From the NCBI RefSeq assembly GCF_000091305.1, contig NC_013929.1, positions 2,170,001-2,234,000 of the forward strand: a DNA stretch of 64,000 nt, written 5' to 3'. Every line of letters begins with the position of its first letter. The stretch's first letter is position 1. The notes below the pieces were generated by a model. That model did no database searches, was not told where the DNA came from, and saw nothing but the letters and a program-made list of their open reading frames with translations. Below are positions 19,343 through 28,854 of the stretch, piece by piece. The translations under genes were made by a program, and so were the position numbers. Source of the DNA: Streptomyces scabiei 87.22 (lineage in GTDB: Bacteria > Actinomycetota > Actinomycetes > Streptomycetales > Streptomycetaceae).

Positions 19343-20899
19343 TCACTTCCCGGTGGCGCAGGGACTGCCGTCGAGCGTGAACTTCACGGGAGCGGGGTTG
19401 TCGAAGCCCTGCCAGATGCCCAGGAAGCCGACGCCGAAGGTGCCGCCCGCCGCGACGGTCTTGTTGTAGTCGGCGGCGGTGACGCTGACCTGGGAGCCCT
19501 CCTGGTCGAAGGTGCCGTCCCACATCTGGGTGACGCGCTGGTCGCCCGCGTAGGTCCAGCCGAGGCGCCAGCCGTCGAGTGCCTTCTTGGAGGTGACGGT
19601 GAGGGTGGCCTGGAAGCCGCCGGGCCATTCGTTGACGAGCTCGTAGCGGACGTGGCAGGCGGCGGCGGGCGACTTGCCGGGGTCGACCGGCTTGTGGGAG
19701 ACACGGGCCGGCGTCGAGGCGTCGCCCTGGGGCTGCTCGTTGCTGTTGCCGTCCTTGCCCTTGTCCGTGTCCGAGTTCTTGCCGTCGCCGTCGCCCGAGT
19801 CGTCCTTCGCACCGGAACCGGTCGCATCGGGCCGTGCCGTGCTCTGCGGTTCGGACCCGTCGCCGGACGGGGCCCCCGTCACCGGGAACCTGGGGTCCTG
19901 CTGGACCACCGGCGATCCGTCGGAGGGGCCGCCGGCGGTCGCGTCGTCCCCGCCGAAGGGGGTGAGGGAGACCGCGAGCGTCAGCACGGAGACGACGCCG
20001 GCGGCGACGAGCAGCCCGTTGCGGCTGAGGGTGAACCGGGACCTGGCCTCGCGGCCGGGCGAGAGTCCGCGGTCGGTGCCGGTGGCGTCGGCGCGTCCGG
20101 GAAGCATCCCCGCGTCGGCCGCGCGGCGGCGGCGCTCCAGGTAGGCGAGTCCGCTCCAGCCGATCACGCCGCCGGCGAGCGCGGCGGGCAGCCCGCCGCC
20201 GTGCAGGCCGAGACAGGCCGCGGCCTCCGCGCATCCCACGCAGGTGGCGAGGTGGCGCGACAGGTCGTCGGGCGTGTCGGTGCCGGGTGAGCGGGTGACC
20301 GCGTCGAGCAGCCGGGCGTAGACGCGGCAGTCGGGGTTCATGGGCGTGTCGAGCTGGCTGCGGTGACAGCGGTCCCTGAACAGCGCCCGCACCTGGTCGA
20401 GTTCGGACGCGGCGACCGCCGGGTCCAGGCCGAGGCGGCGGGCCACCGAGCCCAGCGGCAGCGACTCGACCTCGGCGAGCCACAGCAGCGCGGCGTCGGG
20501 TTCCTGCATGTCCCGCAGGGCGCGCAGGGCGAGGGGGCGGTACAGCGGCGGGCCGGTGTAGCGCGCGGCCTTGTCCGAGTTGAGCCAGAGGCGCAGGTCG
20601 GGGTCGAGCCGGTGGCCCTGGCCGCCCGCCTCCCAGGCCGCGGCAGTGGTCCTGACCCAGGTCAGGAGGAAGGGTATGCGCGGTAGCCGCAGGGCACGCC
20701 GTCCGGCGCCGCGCTCGGCTCCCGTGTCGAACTCCAGGGCCTGCGCCTCGTGCATGCCGTGCGTGAAGGCGTCGGTGGCCAGTTGGGTCGCCGCGGCCGA
20801 CCCCGAGGTGCACAGGTCGGCGTACGACAGGACCGCGTCCCAGCACTCCGAGAACAGCGCGGCCTCGGCGGCGTCCTGGGGCTTCGGCAGGTCGGGCAT
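19343..20899 (-). CDS. ECF-sigma-like / zinc-finger anti-sigma / TM / CBM2 fusion protein
   Basis: A 518-residue protein with an unusual domain order. Residues 10-55 resemble sigma region 2 and 125-180 resemble region 4 (LWLAEVESLPLGSVARRLGL). Residues 191-223 hold a zinc-containing anti-sigma (ZAS) motif, Cys191-x24-His216-x3-Cys220-x2-Cys223. One membrane helix (about 295-313) follows, then a Gly/Asp/Ser/Lys-rich linker (315-405) and a C-terminal CBM2 cellulose-binding domain (about 411-516) bounded by two cysteines. The DNA-binding part would face the cytoplasm and the CBM the outside. The start at 20899 has GGAGA 5 bases upstream. Domain boundaries are read by eye; the signalling role is inferred. 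Confidence 0.72.
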   Translation of the reverse strand: MPDLPKPQDAAEAALFSECWDAVLSYADLCTSGSAAATQLATDAFTHGMHEAQALEFDTGAERGAGRRALRLPRIPFLLTWVRTTAAAWEAGGQGHRLDPDLRLWLNSDKAARYTGPPLYRPLALRALRDMQEPDAALLWLAEVESLPLGSVARRLGLDPAVAASELDQVRALFRDRCHRSQLDTPMNPDCRVYARLLDAVTRSPGTDTPDDLSRHLATCVGCAEAAACLGLHGGGLPAALAGGVIGWSGLAYLERRRRAADAGMLPGRADATGTDRGLSPGREARSRFTLSRNGLLVAAGVVSVLTLAVSLTPFGGDDATAGGPSDGSPVVQQDPRFPVTGAPSGDGSEPQSTARPDATGSGAKDDSGDGDGKNSDTDKGKDGNSNEQPQGDASTPARVSHKPVDPGKSPAAACHVRYELVNEWPGGFQATLTVTSKKALDGWRLGWTYAGDQRVTQMWDGTFDQEGSQVSVTAADYNKTVAAGGTFGVGFLGIWQGFDNPAPVKFTLDGSPCATGK

Positions 20900-21211
20900 G
20901 GGTCTCCTGCATCCACAGAGCGAGGGGGGAAGTTCGCAAAAGCGGTCAACTACCCTTTGCTTCAAGGGAGTTCGGGGGGACCACCTTGCGGGTGGCCCAG
21001 AGCTTTTCACGGTTTCCGCACAACTGACAAGCTGCGTCTTCAAAAGCCGTTACCAGCGGTCACGCTTGAGGAGTTGTACGTACGCCGACCCCGAACGACT
21101 CAACCGTCACAGGAGTTACCGAACGGAAACATCGCCGGCACTCTCCGTGTCGGCCCCTTTCCCCACTCCTGCTCCTGCTGCTGCCCCTGCCCCTGCCCCG
21201 GGGGCGGCTCC
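20900..21211. promoter_or_regulatory. Upstream region of the CBM2 sigma/anti-sigma gene
   Basis: No gene is seen. On the minus strand TTGACC (20945-20950) lies 46 bases before the start and GGAAAC (near 21012-21017) resembles an ECF-type -35 box, but no convincing -10 partner was found. A CT-rich run of CTGCCC/CTGCTC units lies at 21166-21200, just past the radical SAM stop codon. Confidence 0.3.
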
Positions 21212-22555
21212 TCAGCCGTCCCCCTTCACCGCTCCCCCGGCCGTCTCCTCGACGGCCGGCAGGCTGTCCATGAAGGAGCTGACGGAGAAGACGGCGTTGC
21301 CGGGTCCGGGCGGACCGTATCCGGGCGGCGACGACAGCCCGAACTCGTCCATCGTGGCGCGGTACGCCTGCAGCAGCCGGATGTGGTACTCCAGCGGCGC
21401 GCCCTGCGGGTTGGCCTTGCCCAGCGGGGTCGTGGGCTCCGGGCACCAGGTGGTGAAGCGGGGCGTGATGCCGTGCGACATGAAGAAGCGCAGGCCCTCG
21501 GTGGTGGAGGCGATGGCCTCGTCGACCGTCTTGAACCCGAAGGGCTCGGCCATCTCCACGCCCGCCACGAAGTTGGGGATCACGTTCCGCGCGCCGAAGA
21601 CACCCGCCGAGTCGAGGATCCGCCGGTGCCACTCGTCGCGGCCGACGTAGCGCTCCTTGCCGGGGCAGAACAGCTTGAAGAGGTACTCGTCCCACACCTC
21701 GTAGTTGGGGTGGTAGATCTTCACGCCGTAGTCGTGGAAGCGCTTGACGTCGTCCAGCGGCAGCGCCTGCGCCACGACCTTGCCGATCCAGCGGTCCGGG
21801 AACCGCTCCTCGATGGCCTTGGCGTAGTGGCCGTAGAAGTCGGCCTCGTCCCGGCCCGAGACCGTCTTGGTGATGGCCCCGCCGGTGAGCGTGTACGCGG
21901 TGGACGTCTTCGCCGTGTCGTACCGGTCGATGATCTCCAGGGCTTCGAGGACCTCGTCGACGTCCTTCACACCCGTGTAGGGGCGGCCCGCCGCCTTGTG
22001 CTGGCGCCAGTTGTGGTTGATGTCGCAGTACTGGCACTCCTCCTTCGCGCCGAAGTACTGGCAGACGCGGAAGACGGTGAGGTAGATCAGGTAGCCCCAC
22101 TGGATGGTCGGGGCCACCTCCATCACGGACTTTCCGTTGGAGAGGGTGTGCTTGTAGTACTCCGGCATGGGCGGGACACCGACGTCGGCGACGCGCCTGC
22201 CGTCGAGGTACAGGCCGAGCAGGCCGTCCTCGTCGGACGCCACCCGGTAGGGCGAGGACGGGTTGACCCGTACGGAGACGACCGTGCGGCGCAGGTCGTA
22301 CGGGCCGCCGGTGAGGATGATCTCCTCCGGCGGGCGGCGCAGCGCGGCTTCGCCCAGCTCGGGGAGGGTGCCGTGGTCGAAGGAGAAGATGAAGTACGAC
22401 TTCGGCTTCACCTCGCCCTTCTCGTTGTCGCTCAGCGCGGAGGCGTCGAAGGCCACACCGCCCCTGAGCAGGTCCTCCTTGAAGACGGCTTCCCGTGGCA
22501 CGTGCGGGAACCTCTCCATCAGGTCCTCCACCAGTGCGGTGCGGCTGCCATCCAT
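21212..22555 (-). CDS. Radical SAM protein with atypical CX8CX2C motif
   Basis: A 447-residue cytoplasmic protein. CQYFGAKEECQYCDI (about residue 170) gives Cys-x8-Cys-x2-Cys, with the Tyr-Cys end typical of radical SAM [4Fe-4S] sites but a longer first gap than the usual CX3CX2C. A Gly-rich SAM-binding strand (TLTGGAITKT) follows, then a TIM-barrel-like sequence. The start at 22555 (MDGSRTALVEDL) has GAGGAG 8 bases upstream. No substrate peptide, carrier or partner enzyme is adjacent, so the reaction is unknown. The intact length and many conserved aromatic residues argue against decay. Confidence 0.78.
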   Translation of the reverse strand: MDGSRTALVEDLMERFPHVPREAVFKEDLLRGGVAFDASALSDNEKGEVKPKSYFIFSFDHGTLPELGEAALRRPPEEIILTGGPYDLRRTVVSVRVNPSSPYRVASDEDGLLGLYLDGRRVADVGVPPMPEYYKHTLSNGKSVMEVAPTIQWGYLIYLTVFRVCQYFGAKEECQYCDINHNWRQHKAAGRPYTGVKDVDEVLEALEIIDRYDTAKTSTAYTLTGGAITKTVSGRDEADFYGHYAKAIEERFPDRWIGKVVAQALPLDDVKRFHDYGVKIYHPNYEVWDEYLFKLFCPGKERYVGRDEWHRRILDSAGVFGARNVIPNFVAGVEMAEPFGFKTVDEAIASTTEGLRFFMSHGITPRFTTWCPEPTTPLGKANPQGAPLEYHIRLLQAYRATMDEFGLSSPPGYGPPGPGNAVFSVSSFMDSLPAVEETAGGAVKGDG

Positions 22556-22684
22556 CCCGTTGTCTCCTCGCTCACGACGACGGCGTCCGGGGATCGCCCG
22601 CACGCACCTCCCCACGGTATGCCTCCGGCGGTCGGGCGGCGGGGTGGGGGGTACGGGTGCGTCGCCACGTGCGGGAGGGAGGGG

Positions 22685-22778
22685 TTGCTCGCGCGGCCCC
22701 CGCACCCCTGGAGCCAGGGGCCGCGGCCCGGCTCACCGGCGGCCCGCAGGCCGTCACGGGTGCGGGGCCGCGCGAGCA
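22685..22778 (-). terminator. Large inverted repeat after the small secreted-protein gene
   Basis: TGCTCGCGCGGCCCC (from 22686) and its complement within 22758-22778 form arms of about 21-23 bases with one mismatch or bulge, about 50 bases apart. It lies 26 bases beyond the stop codon at 22804 and before the radical SAM gene. A terminator role is inferred. Confidence 0.55.
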
Positions 22779-22803
22779 GCGGGCCACGTGGGCCTCCCGC
22801 GGG

Positions 22804-23175
22804 TCAGCAGTCGCGCAGCGGGTCCGTCTCGCTGTAGATGGCGGTGTCCTTCATCCAGCCGAGCTTGCCGTTGTCGGCGACTGTCATGAGCCAGCGGGTC
22901 GGGTGCGGCCCGCCCACCCAGGCCTGGTTGTCCAGCTTGCAGTAGAACCAGCTCGGGTTGCTGTTCATGGTTCCGACGACCTGGTTCGGGTTGGGGTAGA
23001 GGTGGTTGTTGCCCACCGACCCGTACACCGAGGCGCCGGAGACGTTGTTGCACCACCACCTGATGCCGTCCTCGTGCCGCCAGCAGTTGGACGCGGCGGA
23101 CGCGGACGGCGCCGCGAGGGTCGTGCCGAGCGCGGCCGCCACGCCGGCGGTGGCGAGCAGCCATCGAAACCTCAT
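22804..23175 (-). CDS. Small secreted protein, function unknown
   Basis: A 123-residue protein with a clear Sec signal peptide (residues 1-27, MRFRWLLATAGVAAALGTTL, cleavage after ASA) and a mature domain of about 95 residues rich in Trp, Asn and Gly with four cysteines that could form two disulfides. The spacing of aromatic residues recalls bacterial SH3-like secreted domains, but I cannot assign one firmly. It is monocistronic, with an inverted repeat downstream. Confidence 0.75.
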   Translation of the reverse strand: MRFRWLLATAGVAAALGTTLAAPSASAASNCWRHEDGIRWWCNNVSGASVYGSVGNNHLYPNPNQVVGTMNSNPSWFYCKLDNQAWVGGPHPTRWLMTVADNGKLGWMKDTAIYSETDPLRDC

Positions 23176-23295
23176 GTACGTGTTTCCCTTCGTGTCATGA
23201 CGTGAGCCCTTCGGCCCGGTCCCGCACCGAAGCCTGCCGCCTCGGGGGCTCGTCCGCGCCCCCTTTCGACCAGGGTCGAAAACCGCTGGTGGACG

Positions 23296-24303
23296 TCACG
23301 CCGTCCGTTCCAGCACCGACCGGTCCAGCGCGTACGCCGGCGTCTCTCCGGCGGCGAGCCGTTCGGCCTCCTCCGTGACCGCGAGGCCGAGGCGGGCGAC
23401 CTCGTTGCCCTGGGAGCCGGCCAGGTGGGGGGTGACGAAGGCGTTCGGCAGGTCGAGGAGGGGGGAGTCGGCGGGCAGTGGTTCGGGGTCGGTGACGTCG
23501 AGGATCGCGGAGAGCCGGCCGGTGCGCAGCTCGTCGACGAGCGCGTCGTGGTCGACGAGCGCGCCGCGCGCGGTGTTGATCAGGACGGCCCCGTCGGGCA
23601 TCAGGGCGAGCGCGCGGCGGTCGAGGAGCCGGTGGGTCTCGGGGGTGTCCGGGGCGTGCACGGTCACGATGTCGGAGGTGCGCAGCAGCTCGTCGAGCGG
23701 CAGCAGCGGTACGCCGAGGGCGGCGGCCCCGGCCTCGTCGACGTAGGGGTCGGTGAGGCTCACCCGCAGGTCGAAGGGGCGCAGCAGCTCGATGACGCGG
23801 CGGCCGATGCGGGAGGCGCCGACGACACCGACGCGGCGGCCGTGGTTGCCGATGCCGGGGACGAACCCCCAGCCCGGCGAGACGCGCTCGGTCCGCAGGC
23901 GTTCACGGCGGTTGAGGATGTCCTTGCCGGCGAGCAGGATCATGGCGAGCGTGTACTCGGCGACGGGCAGGGCGTTGGCGTCGGCGGCCGTCGAGACGGT
24001 GATCCCGCGCTCCCAGACGTCCGGGGTGACGAACCCCTTCACCGAGCCCGCCGAGTGCAGGATCGCCCGCAGTCCGGGCGCCGCGTCCAGGACCGCGCGG
24101 TCGATCCGGGGGCAGCCCCAGCCGGTGACCAGGATCTCGGTCTCGGCCAGCGCCTTGCGGACCCGGGGGTCGGAGAAGTCCTCGGCGACGAGGGCGGGAT
24201 CGATCTCGACGGTCTCGCGCAGCCGTGAGAGCACCTCCGGCGGGAAGACCTGCGGAACGTTCTCGGCCGTCATGGCGAACAGGGCGAGCGGACGCTCGGG
24301 CAA
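23296..24303 (-). CDS. D-2-hydroxyacid dehydrogenase, NAD-dependent
   Basis: A 335-residue protein. The NAD-binding motif is VGVVGASRIGRRVIELL (GxxGxxG variant) and the catalytic Arg/Glu/His set is recognised from INTARGALVD, ILDVTDPEPLP and VTPHLAG. The family includes phosphoglycerate, glyoxylate and hydroxypyruvate reductases. A TTG start at 24303 is preferred: GGAAGG lies 7 bases upstream and the first strand (LPERPLALFAM) is needed for the fold; the ATG at 24273 would truncate it. It is divergent from alditol oxidase with an interval of about 155 bases, so the pair could act on polyol-derived hydroxyacids. That link is inferred. Confidence 0.85.
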   Translation of the reverse strand: MPERPLALFAMTAENVPQVFPPEVLSRLRETVEIDPALVAEDFSDPRVRKALAETEILVTGWGCPRIDRAVLDAAPGLRAILHSAGSVKGFVTPDVWERGITVSTAADANALPVAEYTLAMILLAGKDILNRRERLRTERVSPGWGFVPGIGNHGRRVGVVGASRIGRRVIELLRPFDLRVSLTDPYVDEAGAAALGVPLLPLDELLRTSDIVTVHAPDTPETHRLLDRRALALMPDGAVLINTARGALVDHDALVDELRTGRLSAILDVTDPEPLPADSPLLDLPNAFVTPHLAGSQGNEVARLGLAVTEEAERLAAGETPAYALDRSVLERTA

Positions 24304-24362
24304 GGAAGGGCCTTCCGGACGGAGGAGGAGGTGGCGGCGGCAGCAACCGCTCTCTACCGTAG

Positions 24363-25706
<1,344 letters not shown>

Positions 25707-26026
25707 GGCGCGCGGTGCGCGCGGCGGGGGCGGGGGCGGGCGGTGCAGGCGGGCGGGCACGTGCGGGGGGGCGAGCCCGCGCGCGGCGTATCGGGAGTCG
25801 CGCGTACCGGGCGGCTCGGGCGGGCGCCGCCGTGTTCCGCCGCGATCCGCCGTGATCCGTCGTGATCCGTCGTGCGCCGTCGGTCTCCGGCCACGGGCGG
25901 GCGGTTCACCGGGCGACTTCGTAAACCCCCTTTCCTAACCCCTTGTAGAAAGCCCCTTCCGCGCCATAGCCTTCGACCGCGCCGGGGCAGCAGGCCTCGT
26001 CATGGCCTGGAGGGATCGAGGGGATC
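25707..26026. other. Intergenic region with 10-bp tandem repeats, upstream of the ROK gene
   Basis: No gene is seen. Positions 25831-25890 hold six exact 10-base periods of a CGTGATCCGT-like unit. Nearer the ROK start, the less GC-rich stretch 25917-25960 (TTCGTAAACCCCCTTTCC and onward) probably contains the promoter. Confidence 0.45.
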
Positions 26027-27316
26027 ATGTCGTCGGTGAAGCGCACCTCACGCGACATTCGCACCGCGAACCGGTACGAGGTGCTGCGCCAGATCATCGC
26101 CAAGTCTCCCACCTCCCGGCAGGAGCTGGCGGCGGCCACCGGGCTGAGCCTGGCCACGGTCGCCACGCTCGTGGGCGAGCTGCTGGACCTCCGCATGATC
26201 ACCGAGGTCGGGTTCGAGGACTCGGCCGGGGGCCGCCCCCGGGGACTGGTGGCCGTCAACGCGTCGGGGGGCGCGTTGATCGGCGTCGACATCGCGGAGA
26301 CGTACGTCCATGTCGAGCTGTTCGACCTGGCGCTGAACGTCCTGGCCCGGGCCGAGGAGAACGTCCGTCCCGGCGAGAACCTGCCCGAGCAGATGGTCGG
26401 GCACGTGGCCGCCGCCGTCGGCTCGGTGGTCGCCCAGGCCGGCATCGAGGGCGCCCGGGTGCTGGGCGTCGGGGTGAGCGTGCCGGGTCAGGTGGACCGC
26501 GCCACCGGCATCTCGGAGTACGCGCCGAACTGGGACTGGCACGACGTGCCGCTGCTCGACCTGCTGACCGAGCACATCGCCTACCCGCTGTACCTGGACA
26601 ACCCGCTGCGCGCGGTCGCGGTGGCCGAGCTGTGGTTCGGGGCCGCGCGGGGACACGGTGACGCCGTGATCGTCAACCTCGGGACCGGCGTGGGAGCGGG
26701 GCTCGTCCTGGGCGGCGGGCTGCACCGGGGCGTGAGCAACAGCGCCGGGGAGTGGGGCCACACCACGATCGTGCTGGACGGCCGCCTGTGCCACTGCGGC
26801 AACCACGGCTGCGTGGAGACGTACGTGGGCGCCCCCGGGATCATGCTGAACCTCCGGGAGCTGAGTCCGCGCAGCACCCTGCTGCACCCCGAGGACCAGA
26901 CGGCCACCATCGCCGCGCTCGCGCGCGGGGTGGCCCGGCAGGACCCGGTGGCGGTCAAGGTGGTGCGGGACACCGCCCGCTACCTGGGCGCGGGCATCGC
27001 CGACCTGGTCAACCTGTTCAATCCCGAGGTGGTCGTGCTCAGCAGCTGGGTCGCGGCCGCCCTGGGCGAGCCCCTGGTCGCGGAGGTGCGCGAGGCCGTC
27101 GCCCGGCATGCGCTGCCGCGCCCGATGGCCGCCACCGACATCGTGCTCTCGCTGATCCCGACCGACCCGGCGTGCCTGGGCGCGGCGACGTTCGCGCTCG
27201 AGGGCGCGCTCCAGTCGGTCGGCCAGAAACCGGGCCGGCGCGCCGCCCCGGTCAAACCCGCGGTACGGCACCGGGGGCGCTCCGAAGAGCGCCAACGGCT
27301 CCATCCGCACCCCTGA
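26027..27316 (+). CDS. ROK-family transcriptional repressor
   Basis: A 429-residue protein with an N-terminal winged helix (SRQELAAATGLSLATVATLV, near residue 30) followed by a ROK sugar-kinase-like domain with the zinc motif CHCGNHGCVE (near residue 255) and the ATP/sugar motif NLGTGVGAGLVLGGG. It is immediately upstream of a sugar ABC importer and a GH2 beta-galactosidase on the same strand, so it is the likely regulator of that operon, with a galactoside or its product as effector. Confidence 0.92.
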   Translation: MSSVKRTSRDIRTANRYEVLRQIIAKSPTSRQELAAATGLSLATVATLVGELLDLRMITEVGFEDSAGGRPRGLVAVNASGGALIGVDIAETYVHVELFDLALNVLARAEENVRPGENLPEQMVGHVAAAVGSVVAQAGIEGARVLGVGVSVPGQVDRATGISEYAPNWDWHDVPLLDLLTEHIAYPLYLDNPLRAVAVAELWFGAARGHGDAVIVNLGTGVGAGLVLGGGLHRGVSNSAGEWGHTTIVLDGRLCHCGNHGCVETYVGAPGIMLNLRELSPRSTLLHPEDQTATIAALARGVARQDPVAVKVVRDTARYLGAGIADLVNLFNPEVVVLSSWVAAALGEPLVAEVREAVARHALPRPMAATDIVLSLIPTDPACLGAATFALEGALQSVGQKPGRRAAPVKPAVRHRGRSEERQRLHPHP

Positions 27317-27432
27317 GCCGGGGGCCGCCGGACCCTGACCCGGCGGCCCTCCTTTCCACGTCAAATCGGCCGCACCGCACGGACGTTCGGAACACCGAAC
27401 CGAATACAACGCTTCGAACAGACTTCGTCCAA

Positions 27433-27464
27433 CCCCTTGCCGAAGCCTTAGCCGAAGGTTAACG
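27433..27464 (+). promoter_or_regulatory. Predicted promoter of the galactoside operon
   Basis: TTGCCG and TAACGT with a 17-base spacer lie about 100 bases before the solute-binding-protein ATG. Direct repeats of GCCGAAG lie inside the spacer and nearby, possible repressor contacts. The assignment is tentative. Confidence 0.35.
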
Positions 27465-27565
27465 TCCCGCACCGCAAGCCTCTTTGAGCCACTGCGTCAA
27501 CAGGCACTGAGCCGCAGAGCCTTCAGGCACAGCGCCACAGCCGTACTCGAGACAAGGACGTCAGC

Positions 27566-28831
27566 ATGTCGGCAATGAGCAACAGCAACTTCGACCGCCG
27601 CTCCGTACTGCGGGCCGCCATGGGCCTGGCCGCCGCCGGCGGTCTGGCCGCATGCGGCAGCAACACGGGTCGGAGCAACGGCGGGGGGTCGGGCGCCGGT
27701 CTCACGCAGTACTTCCACGCGTACGGCGAGGCGGGCACCGAGCAGGCGATCAAGAAGTACGCCAAGGCCTACAAGGGCGGCAACGTCACCACGCAGTGGA
27801 TCACCGGCTCCAACTTCGAGAGCAAGCTCTTCGCCTCGCTGCTCACGGACAAGGCGCCCGACTGCTTCGAGTTCCACCCGCAGCTGCAGATGATCGAGAG
27901 CGGCCAGGTCGCGGACCTGAGCGATCTGATCAACCCGGTCAAGGACGACTTCAACCCGGCCGACATCGCCTCGCACACGGTGGACGGGAAGATATACGGC
28001 ATCCGGATGATCGACGACCCGCAGTTCTTCTTCTACCGCAAGTCGCTGTTCGAGAAGGCCGGTGTCGAGGTTCCGCAGACGCTGGAGGAGCTGGCCGAAG
28101 CCGCCGCCAAGCTGACCACCAGCAAGGTCAAGGGCGCCTACCTCGGCAACACCCTGCACTCGATGGTCAACCCGCTGATCTGGTCGGCCGGCGCGCAGCA
28201 CCTCGACGACAAGAACCAGATCGCCTACCACACGGACGCGGTCGTCGACGGCTTCAAGCAGCTGCGCAAGCTGTTCACCAGCGGTGACCTGCTGCTCGAC
28301 GCCCCGACCGACTTCTGGGACCCGTCGGCGCTCAACCAGGGCCTGACCGCCATGCAGTGGTGCGGCATGTGGGCGATGCCGCAGATGCAGGAGGCTCTCG
28401 GCGACGACCTCGGCATCTTCCCGTTCCCGAAGGTCGGCGACGCGGGCAAGCTCTCCGTCTACAACGGCGGCTGGTCGATGTTCGTCAACGCCAAGGGCAA
28501 GAACGTCGACGAGACCAAGGAATACGTGAAGTGGCTGTGGATCGACCAGAAGGAGTACCAGGAGGACTGGGCGCTCTCGTACGGTTTCCACATCCCGCCG
28601 CGCACCTCCATCGCACAGTCGGCCGAGAAGCTGAAGTCGGGCCTGCCCGCTGAGGGCGTCAAGCTGTTCTCCGACTACGGTCACTTCGACAACATCGGCT
28701 GGACCCAGGCGAGCATCACCGCCCTGGAGGACGTCCTCGCGAACTCCGTGCGCAAGGGCGGCGACCCGGACAAGGAGCTCACCAAGGCCGACGCCAAGGT
28801 CAACAAAGAGCTCAAGAAGCTCTTCGGATAG
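27566..28831 (+). CDS. Sugar ABC transporter substrate-binding lipoprotein
   Basis: A 421-residue family-1 extracellular solute-binding protein. The N-terminus has a twin-arginine stretch (DRRSVLRAAMG) and a lipobox LAAC with Cys30, so it should be exported, lipidated and membrane-anchored. The mature region is rich in aromatic residues as in oligosaccharide binders. It is the first gene of the operon with two permeases and beta-galactosidase, so the ligand is predicted to be a beta-galactoside. The next gene follows after 23 bases. Confidence 0.92.
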   Translation: MSAMSNSNFDRRSVLRAAMGLAAAGGLAACGSNTGRSNGGGSGAGLTQYFHAYGEAGTEQAIKKYAKAYKGGNVTTQWITGSNFESKLFASLLTDKAPDCFEFHPQLQMIESGQVADLSDLINPVKDDFNPADIASHTVDGKIYGIRMIDDPQFFFYRKSLFEKAGVEVPQTLEELAEAAAKLTTSKVKGAYLGNTLHSMVNPLIWSAGAQHLDDKNQIAYHTDAVVDGFKQLRKLFTSGDLLLDAPTDFWDPSALNQGLTAMQWCGMWAMPQMQEALGDDLGIFPFPKVGDAGKLSVYNGGWSMFVNAKGKNVDETKEYVKWLWIDQKEYQEDWALSYGFHIPPRTSIAQSAEKLKSGLPAEGVKLFSDYGHFDNIGWTQASITALEDVLANSVRKGGDPDKELTKADAKVNKELKKLFG

Positions 28832-28854
28832 GTCGGCGGACAGGTACTCACGAC

